A DNA stretch of 11,950 bases from Chitinophaga pinensis (GTDB lineage Bacteria > Bacteroidota > Bacteroidia > UKL13-3): contig CAMCJW010000064.1 of NCBI GenBank assembly GCA_945875195.1, forward strand, positions 1-11,950, in the 5' to 3' direction. Numbering within the stretch: position 1 is the stretch's first letter; each line of letters begins with the position of its first letter. Below, piece by piece: positions 6,719 through 11,950 of this stretch. The position numbers and the translations under genes were made by a program. A model generated the notes under the pieces. The model made no database searches. It saw nothing but the letters and a program-made list of their open reading frames with translations, and was not told where the DNA came from.

Positions 6719-7889
6719 GGCTCCTTCTGTGCAATTCGGTTTGAACCAAACTAAATTCTCTACCTGCTTGCCCTTTTACACTAGTGTTCTCTTGAGCCCG
6801 GCGAAACAAGTACGGCAATACTGCCTTTACTGGTCCGTAAGGTAAATACTTGGCCACACAATAGCCGGCATGACTTAAGTTGTAACTCAAGTTATCACTC
6901 ATCCCAAATAATTGCGAAAAATAAACCCTCTGATCATTGGGTGCTAAACCTTTTTCCTTCATCAATTCAATGAGGTATTTACAACTATCTTCATTGTGGG
7001 TGCCACAACAAATTGAAACCTTTTCTATTCGTTCAACACAAAACTTTAAACCCGCATTGTAATCCCTATCACTAGCATCTTTATTGGGTTGAATAGGATT
7101 TATATAACCCATGTCTAACGCACGTTGAGACTCTTTTTCCATATAGGCTCCTCTCACCAATTTAACCCCATAAAAATAATTATTGTCATAGGCATAATCA
7201 ACAGAACTTTTCAAAAAAGCCAAACGATCATGTCTATAAAACTGAATGGTATTAAAAATAATTGCCCTTTCTCTATTAAAAAGTTGCATCATGTCTAAAA
7301 CCATTCCATCTATGGTATCTTGAATCCAACTTTCTTCTGCATCTACAAACAGCCTCACATTGCTTTGGTGGGCAGTTTCACATATCAACCTAAATCGGCG
7401 CTTTACTTCTTCAAATTCTTCGGATTCTTTATCGTTTAGGTTTTCCTTGTAATTTACCTTTCTAAGCAATTCAAAACGCGCAATACCTGTAACCTTAAAA
7501 ACACTAAATGGGATACTCGTATTTCCTTTAGCCTTTAAAATTGTTCGAATTATTTCTTGAGCTGTAGCTTCAAAAATTTCCTCTTTCTCCTCACCTTCCA
7601 CAGAATAATCTAAAATAGTTCCAACCCCATATTTGTGCATCAATTGAATGTTTTTTTCGCATTCATGGATATTTTCTCCACCACAAAACTGGTGAAAAAC
7701 TGTTTTTTTGATTATTCCCTTAATTGGTAAGCCAACTTTAAAGCATAAATCAACCATTTTTGGGCCAGTTTGAACCAACCAATTATACCCAATTGCTTTA
7801 TAAAGTACATAGGAATTTCTTAGCTCTTTATTAGTTTTTGTTTGAAATGCCAGCTGTGTATTAGAGAAATCTACCGATGAATGATTCAT
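6708..7889 (-). CDS. Proline dehydrogenase (monofunctional, mitochondrial-like)
   Basis: This FAD enzyme oxidises L-proline to 1-pyrroline-5-carboxylate and passes electrons to quinone, probably at the inner face of the membrane. At 393 aa it is a stand-alone ProDH, not a PutA fusion; the dehydrogenase for the next step is not in the window. Motifs of the beta/alpha barrel appear in order: VDAEES (182-187), KLVRGAYMEKE (243-253), GTHNED (296-301), YLPYGP (348-353) and RRAQENTS (363-370), the last two contributing substrate-binding Tyr and Arg residues. The N-terminal part (about 1-130) resembles eukaryotic PRODH more than PutA. It diverges from aroB across 78 nt and overlaps tsaE by 11 nt. 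Confidence 0.95.
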   Translation of the reverse strand: MNHSSVDFSNTQLAFQTKTNKELRNSYVLYKAIGYNWLVQTGPKMVDLCFKVGLPIKGIIKKTVFHQFCGGENIHECEKNIQLMHKYGVGTILDYSVEGEEKEEIFEATAQEIIRTILKAKGNTSIPFSVFKVTGIARFELLRKVNYKENLNDKESEEFEEVKRRFRLICETAHQSNVRLFVDAEESWIQDTIDGMVLDMMQLFNRERAIIFNTIQFYRHDRLAFLKSSVDYAYDNNYFYGVKLVRGAYMEKESQRALDMGYINPIQPNKDASDRDYNAGLKFCVERIEKVSICCGTHNEDSCKYLIELMKEKGLAPNDQRVYFSQLFGMSDNLSYNLSHAGYCVAKYLPYGPVKAVLPYLFRRAQENTSVKGQAGREFSLVQTELHRRSHVQ

Positions 7890-7906
7890 AATTTGTTAAC
7901 ATTAAA

Positions 7907-7936
7907 TTGTAAGAGCCAATTTATAGCCTTATTTTG
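7907..7936 (+). promoter_or_regulatory. Candidate promoter for aroB-aroA
   Basis: TTG (7907-7909), a 19-nt spacer, then TTATTTTG (7929-7936), which differs from TAnnTTTG only at the second base. A start near 7940 gives a leader of about 28 nt before the aroB ATG. It lies in the 78-nt divergent region (7890-7967), where the minus-strand -7 candidate is only 6 bp further right. Confidence 0.5.
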
Positions 7937-7941
7937 CAACA

Positions 7942-7949
7942 CAAAAGTA
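7942..7949 (-). promoter_or_regulatory. Candidate -7 element for proline dehydrogenase-tsaE
   Basis: TACTTTTG on the minus strand is a perfect TAnnTTTG match. A transcript would start near 7938 and have a leader of about 50 nt. No TTG is present at the expected -33 distance, so the promoter would be weak there or need an activator. The match may be accidental in AT-rich sequence. Confidence 0.35.
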
Positions 7950-7967
7950 TTACTATAAACTCATTTC

Positions 7968-9029
7968 ATGAAAGAAATTATACAAAAAGATTTTGACATA
8001 TTCCTAGGTACAGATGTTTTGGAGAAACTCTCTGAAATACTGATAAATAACGAATATTCAAAAATATTTGTAGTCATGGATAGCAATACTCATAAGTTTT
8101 GCTGGCCTATTTTAAGTCCCTACATCATGAATTACGAAATTATTGTAATTCCAGCAGGAGAAGCCAACAAAACACTAAAATATGCAGAAATCATTTGGGC
8201 AAAATTTCAAGAATTATTTGCCGATAGGCGTGCAGTTTTAATCAATTTAGGCGGCGGTGTTATCAGTGATTTGGGTGGTTTTTGCGCAGCAACCTACAAA
8301 AGAGGTATTGATTTTATCAATATCCCAACAACCTTACTTTCAATGGTAGATGCTAGTATTGGTGGCAAATTAGGTGTTGATTTCAACTCTTTAAAAAATG
8401 TAATTGGAGTTTTCCAAAATCCAAAATATATCTTTATCAATCCCAACTTTTTAAACACTTTGCCTCAAGACGAAAAAAGAAATGGATTGGCAGAGGTATG
8501 CAAACACGCCCTAATTGAAGATAAATCCTTATTTCAAAAACTAGAATCCATTACCTCACACGATTGGGAAAATGCAGGTCCATTGATTTTTCAATCTGTA
8601 AAAATTAAGGTGGCCATTGTAAAAAAAGATCCTTTAGAAAAAGATATTCGCAAAGCCCTCAATTTTGGTCATACCATTGGCCATGCCATTGAAACAAATT
8701 CACTGTTAAACGATGAGGTTCCCCTTAAACATGGTGAGGCTGTTGCCATTGGCATAATTTGCGAAGCATATATTAGTAAAGCAATTATGGGCTTATCTGG
8801 CAGCGAACTCCAAAGAATTACAGATTACTTCATGCAACGTTTTCCCAAATATAAAGGCAAACTCAATACGGCTAAATTAATTGAAGTCATGAAAAATGAC
8901 AAGAAAAATAGAGAAGGCATCATCAACTTTTCACTACTTAAAAAGATTGGAAAAGTTAAAATTGATGTCAATTGTCATGATGAATTGATTGAAAAAGCCA
9001 TCAATTATTACAAAGGTTTGCCTGCATGA
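7968..9029 (+). CDS. aroB: 3-Dehydroquinate synthase
   Basis: It converts DAHP to 3-dehydroquinate, step two of the shikimate pathway, in the cytoplasm with NAD+ and a divalent metal. The 353-aa protein is full length for the family. The NAD-binding LINLGGGVISDLGGF is at 91-105, followed by IPTTLLSMVDASIGGKLGVDF (119-139 region). The expected metal ligands are Glu176 (GLAEVCKHALI), His235 (LNFGHTIGHAIE) and His255 (LKHGEAVAIG). Lys134 in GGK and the lysines of the NFGH region fit active-site positions. The last bases form an ATGA overlap with aroA, indicating translational coupling of the two aromatic-pathway genes. No other aro genes are adjacent. Confidence 0.97.
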   Translation: MKEIIQKDFDIFLGTDVLEKLSEILINNEYSKIFVVMDSNTHKFCWPILSPYIMNYEIIVIPAGEANKTLKYAEIIWAKFQELFADRRAVLINLGGGVISDLGGFCAATYKRGIDFINIPTTLLSMVDASIGGKLGVDFNSLKNVIGVFQNPKYIFINPNFLNTLPQDEKRNGLAEVCKHALIEDKSLFQKLESITSHDWENAGPLIFQSVKIKVAIVKKDPLEKDIRKALNFGHTIGHAIETNSLLNDEVPLKHGEAVAIGIICEAYISKAIMGLSGSELQRITDYFMQRFPKYKGKLNTAKLIEVMKNDKKNREGIINFSLLKKIGKVKIDVNCHDELIEKAINYYKGLPA

Positions 9030-10306
9030 ATAAGGTTTTAATAGAAACGGATGAAACAAACCTAGTTGCGACCATTCAACTGCCTGCCTCAAAAAGTATC
9101 AGCAATAGGGCATTCATTTTACAACAAATAATTCAACAAAAAACAGGAAAATCCATAGCCATCCTTTACCCATCTGAGGCAGATGATACCCTTATTTTAA
9201 AGCAAGCGCTGGCTGATCCAAATGGAATAATAAATATAAAAAATGCTGGCACATGCCTACGTTTTTTAACCGCTTATTTTGCTGCAACACCAGGTATTAT
9301 TGTCACACTTACTGGTAGCGAAAGGATGAAACAAAGGCCCATAGAACCTCTAGTTTCGGCTTTAATAAAATTGGGTGCTTCTATCTCCTATTTAGAAGAA
9401 AACTATTGCCTACCAATTCAAATTAAAGGCAGCAAACTAACTGGTGGCACTATTGATATTCCTGCAAATGAGTCAAGTCAGTTTGCCTCAGCGCTTATGC
9501 TAGTTGCTCCACTTATGAATGAGCCATTAATCCTCCAATTATCAGGTAGTATTATTAGCAAAGAGTATATCGGTATGACCCAAACCATGTTAAATCAGTT
9601 TGGTTTCAATTGTAAAATTAGCGACAACTATTCATTGGTTCAAACCGAAAATAGCTTAAAAGAAGAATTGGCCGAAAGCTATACTATTGAAGCAGATTGG
9701 AGCAGCGCAGCCTTTTTTTATGAGGCAGCAGTTATTGCAGATAAAGCAGATATCTTATTTCCACGACTAAAATTAAACTCCATTCAAGGCGATGTAATTC
9801 TAGCAAAATGGATGGAAGAACTTGGCATACGAACCATTGAAAAGGAAGAAGGCATTTACATTACAAAAGGCAAATTACCTGCTAAATCAAATTTCGAATT
9901 CAACTTTTCAGATAACCCCGACCTAGCACCAGCGATGATTTGCGCCACCGCTGGGGCATCTTATATCTTAAATGCCACAGGAATAAGCAGCCTAGCTTAC
10001 AAAGAAAGCAACCGCATTGAGGCCTTGGAAAAGGGTTTGCAGCAATTGCATTACAAAGTAAAAACCAGCTCAAACTCCCTAGAACACGATGGTTTGCAAC
10101 ACGCATTTTACGAAAACAACGTTATTGAAACCCAAGAAGACCATAGAATAACTATGGCCTTTGCCGTGCTAGCCATTCTTCAATCTTCTATTGTTTTAAG
10201 CGAAACGGAATCTGTTGTAAAATCTTTCCCTAACTTTTGGCAAGAAGCGGCAAAGATTGGCATCAATGTCCGTCTAAGTAAAGCTCAACAGAAGCAGCGT
10301 AAATAA
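9026..10306 (+). CDS. aroA: 5-Enolpyruvylshikimate-3-phosphate synthase
   Basis: EPSP synthase joins phosphoenolpyruvate to shikimate-3-phosphate, step six of aromatic biosynthesis. The 426-aa protein has the two-lobed family layout. LPASKSISNRAF (19-30) supplies Lys23. NAGTCLRF (73-80) aligns with the E. coli Gly96/Pro101 region, with Cys where E. coli has Ala98 and Phe in place of Pro101. SERMKQRPIEPL (98-109) provides Arg100 and Arg104, and ESSQFASALM (149-158) binds shikimate phosphate. PDLAPAM (298-304) carries Asp299, the likely counterpart of catalytic Asp313. KESNR (326-330) carries Glu327, matching Glu341, and Lys399 matches Lys411. The start overlaps the aroB stop as ATGA. I do not predict glyphosate sensitivity from this. 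Confidence 0.96.
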   Translation: MNKVLIETDETNLVATIQLPASKSISNRAFILQQIIQQKTGKSIAILYPSEADDTLILKQALADPNGIINIKNAGTCLRFLTAYFAATPGIIVTLTGSERMKQRPIEPLVSALIKLGASISYLEENYCLPIQIKGSKLTGGTIDIPANESSQFASALMLVAPLMNEPLILQLSGSIISKEYIGMTQTMLNQFGFNCKISDNYSLVQTENSLKEELAESYTIEADWSSAAFFYEAAVIADKADILFPRLKLNSIQGDVILAKWMEELGIRTIEKEEGIYITKGKLPAKSNFEFNFSDNPDLAPAMICATAGASYILNATGISSLAYKESNRIEALEKGLQQLHYKVKTSSNSLEHDGLQHAFYENNVIETQEDHRITMAFAVLAILQSSIVLSETESVVKSFPNFWQEAAKIGINVRLSKAQQKQRK

Positions 10307-10341
10307 ACACATAATTCTGTTTTAAATATTTTCCTAGCTTA

Positions 10342-10371
10342 TTGACTTTTTGAACCAAAAAGCTATCTTGT
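10342..10371 (+). promoter_or_regulatory. Possible promoter with palindrome filling the spacer
   Basis: TTG (10342-10344) is followed after 19 nt by TATCTTGT (10364-10371), a partial -7 match. The spacer is almost entirely a perfect inverted repeat, CTTTTTG (10346-10352), AAC, CAAAAAG (10356-10362). A transcript would start close to the ATG at 10375, so it could be leaderless. Alternatively the hairpin simply belongs to the aroA 3' end; no T-run follows it. The element is in the 68-nt gap after aroA. Confidence 0.35.
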
Positions 10372-10374
10372 TGT

Positions 10375-11640
10375 ATGCAATTTAGTAAACGACAATTTTT
10401 AAAATCATTGGCTATTGGGGCATTATTGCCTTTTGAAGCAAAGAGTAAAAGTATTTTACAAAGCTTCCATAAACCCAATTACAGCGTTCCCTTTACTAGT
10501 AATTGGGATGAAATTAGAAGTCACTACCTATTAAAAAAGGAATACATCAATCTAGAAAATGGCTATTACAGTATTATGGCCCAGCCTGTATTGGAAGCAT
10601 ATTTACAGGATATTCAAAAAATAAATTTAGAAGGCTCCTACTATTTGCGTACAGTTCAATTTGATGATAAATTGAACACAAAACAACGGCTGGCCAATTA
10701 TTTGGGATGTGAACCAGAGGAGTTAATTATCACCCGCAATACCACAGAATCACTAGATACAGTTATATCAGGCATAGATTGGAAGCCAGGCGATGAAGCT
10801 GTAATGGCTGAGCAAGATTATGGCAGTATGTTAGATATGTTTAAGCAACAAGCCAATAGGTATGGCATTACAAACAAGAAAATTTCTTTACCTATTGATC
10901 CAAAAACAGATGAGGAAATAGTTGACTTATATGCGCAGGCCATTACTAAGAAAACTAGATTGCTAATGGTTTGCCACATGGTTAACATAAGCGGGCAAAT
11001 ACTACCTATAAAAAAGATTTGCGACATGGCGCATAGCAAGGGTGTGCAAGTAATGGTTGATGGTGCGCACGCAGTATCTCAGATTAATTTTAAACTATCT
11101 GATTTGGGCTGTGATTATTATGGAAGTAGCCTGCACAAATGGCTTGGTTGTCCGCTTGGAGCAGGAATACTATACGTAAAGAAAGAAAATATTGAAGCCT
11201 TGTGGCCAATTTATGGGGAGTATGGTGTATCCAAAACAAACATCGCGAAACTAAATCATACCGGCACACACCCAGTGGCAACAGATATTGCCATCAACCA
11301 TGCCTTAGATTATAGTTTATGGATTGGCATAGAAAATAAGGAAAAGCGATTAAGGTACTTGCAGAATTATTGGATAGATAAAGTTAGCAGTCACAAAAAT
11401 ATTGTCATCAATACACCAAGCAATAAAACCAGAAGTTGCGGAATTGCAAATGTTGGCATTAAAGGCATAGACGCAATAGAGCTAGCAAAAATTCTTTTGA
11501 ACCAATATAAAATTTGGACAGTAGGAATAAACACGGCAAATATTCATGGCGTAAGAATTACTCCACATCTCTATACAACAGAAAAAGAACTCAACACACT
11601 AGTAGATGCCTTAATTGAAATAAGCAATCTTACCAAATAG
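10375..11640 (+). CDS. Class V PLP-dependent aminotransferase with Tat-like N-terminus
   Basis: A fold-type I PLP enzyme of the class V group, which includes cysteine desulfurases and isopenicillin N epimerase; the substrate cannot be read from the sequence. The 421-aa protein has the PLP lysine in SSLHKW (Lys255), the cofactor-contacting VDGAHA (228-233) with Asp229 and His232, the phosphate-binding region TRNTTESLD (120-128), and GAGILYVK (262-269). The N-terminus reads SKRQFLK (4-10) and then a short hydrophobic run (11-20), resembling a Tat signal in which the first Arg is Lys. Export folded with PLP is therefore possible but unproven, and no clear AxA cleavage site is visible. It follows aroA by 68 nt and converges on the rRNA operon. 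An epimerase-like role is only a guess. Confidence 0.88.
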   Translation: MQFSKRQFLKSLAIGALLPFEAKSKSILQSFHKPNYSVPFTSNWDEIRSHYLLKKEYINLENGYYSIMAQPVLEAYLQDIQKINLEGSYYLRTVQFDDKLNTKQRLANYLGCEPEELIITRNTTESLDTVISGIDWKPGDEAVMAEQDYGSMLDMFKQQANRYGITNKKISLPIDPKTDEEIVDLYAQAITKKTRLLMVCHMVNISGQILPIKKICDMAHSKGVQVMVDGAHAVSQINFKLSDLGCDYYGSSLHKWLGCPLGAGILYVKKENIEALWPIYGEYGVSKTNIAKLNHTGTHPVATDIAINHALDYSLWIGIENKEKRLRYLQNYWIDKVSSHKNIVINTPSNKTRSCGIANVGIKGIDAIELAKILLNQYKIWTVGINTANIHGVRITPHLYTTEKELNTLVDALIEISNLTK

Positions 11641-11804
11641 GATACCTTTTCTAATAAACTTTAGTTTGAACTACAAAAAAACAAAGGAACAATTATCAAA
11701 TAAAAGATATTTTAAAATTGTAATTTAAATATAAAAAATATTGGCGCTTCAGCGACCCTGTAGTAAAAAAAATCGTTGCTTTCTTTGTAGTAAAAAATAA
11801 ACAT
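11641..11804. other. Convergent intergenic region, AT-rich
   Basis: No gene is seen between the aminotransferase stop and the rRNA terminator. It contains a small inverted repeat AAACT/AGTTT just after the stop, a short GC-rich hairpin at 11743-11757 (GGCGCTTCAGCGACC, one bulge), and a pair of 12-nt direct repeats at 11759-11797. None of these has a convincing T-tract for ending the plus-strand transcript. Confidence 0.5.
11759..11797. repeat. 12-nt direct repeat TGTAGTAAAAAA, period 27
   Basis: The copies are at 11759-11770 and 11786-11797, both exact. They lie just beyond the 5S terminator on the minus-strand side. Half of each copy is an A-run, so the repeat carries less information than its length suggests. 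No function is apparent. Confidence 0.5.
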
Positions 11805-11839
11805 AAAAAAAACCTCCAAACTTGCGTAAGGAGGTTTTT
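11805..11839 (-). terminator. Intrinsic terminator of the rRNA operon (possibly bidirectional)
   Basis: On the minus strand AAAAACCTCC pairs with GGAGGTTTTT as a 10-bp stem around a 12-nt loop, and the T-run extends to eight (11812-11805). It begins about 6 nt beyond the 5S 3' end. On the plus strand the stem is followed by five T, so it may also stop transcripts from the aminotransferase gene. Confidence 0.85.
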
Positions 11840-11844
11840 AAGAA

Positions 11845-11950
11845 TCTGGCAACGACATACTTTCCCAGGTATTACCCAAGTATCATCTGCGCTGATGGGC
11901 TTAACTACTCTGTTCGGAAAGGGAAGAGGTGGACACCATCGCTAAAGTCA
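11845..11950 (-). rRNA. rrf: 5S ribosomal RNA (5' end cut by window edge)
   Basis: Read on the minus strand, the sequence holds the conserved 5S core CCGAACAGAG, AGTTAAGCCC and CAGCGC, the GATGGTGTCCACCT arm, and a 3' end GTCGTTGCCAGA. The visible 5' bases TGAC pair with GTTG of the 3' strand to form helix I. About 5 further nucleotides, expected to pair with CCAGA, lie beyond the right edge. As the last gene of an rRNA operon it implies 23S and 16S genes to the right, transcribed leftward toward the aminotransferase gene. The 3' boundary at 11845 is estimated from the helix. Confidence 0.93.

Noticed and set aside
9900..10106. Minus-strand open frame inside aroA
   Set aside because: It is antisense to the conserved DNPDLAP and KESNR region of aroA, and the same reasoning applies to the short antisense frames in the aminotransferase gene and in parA.
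1..11950. CRISPR array, tRNA gene, insertion sequence, toxin-antitoxin pair or prophage genes
   Set aside because: I found no regularly spaced repeats, tRNA-like fold, transposase or terminal repeats, and every long frame is accounted for by housekeeping genes.

Overview
The window looks like chromosomal DNA of a member of the Bacteroidota. The evidence is the AT-rich composition, short intergenic gaps, weak Shine-Dalgarno sequences, and promoter-like motifs of the Bacteroidota type (TTG, about 19 nt, TAnnTTTG). The gene order UPF0173 hydrolase, parA, parB, DUF5683 protein, dapB, lepB is also one I associate with this phylum. The class or genus cannot be settled from the sequence alone.

Left part (1-4825, all minus strand). 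Reading in the direction of transcription there is a metallo-beta-lactamase-fold hydrolase, ParA, ParB, a small exported DUF5683 protein whose GTG start overlaps the parB stop, dihydrodipicolinate reductase (dapB), and signal peptidase I (lepB). lepB runs off the left edge. The cluster joins chromosome partitioning, lysine and diaminopimelate supply, and protein export. A promoter-like motif in front of dapB suggests that dapB-lepB can also be transcribed separately.

Middle part (4826-7889, minus strand). A monofunctional proline dehydrogenase overlaps tsaE (tRNA t6A synthesis) by 11 nt, and tsaE is followed by alanine dehydrogenase. Alanine dehydrogenase has the cleanest promoter in the window. 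Two adjacent inverted repeats, and a 22-bp-spaced direct repeat resembling parS half-sites, lie between alanine dehydrogenase and the hydrolase gene.

Right part (7968-11640, plus strand). aroB and aroA, two shikimate-pathway genes, overlap by 4 nt. They diverge from proline dehydrogenase across a 78-nt region with overlapping promoter-like elements. A class V PLP-dependent aminotransferase follows; it has an N-terminal segment resembling a KR-type Tat signal. The window ends in a 5S rRNA gene on the minus strand, preceded on the plus strand by its intrinsic terminator. An rRNA operon therefore converges on the aminotransferase gene from the right.

This is essentially a housekeeping region. 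I see no mobile element, CRISPR array, toxin-antitoxin pair or defence island, and no strong case for a new system. The observations worth a second look are small cis-elements, the possibly exported aminotransferase, and the unexplained DUF5683 protein coupled to parB.
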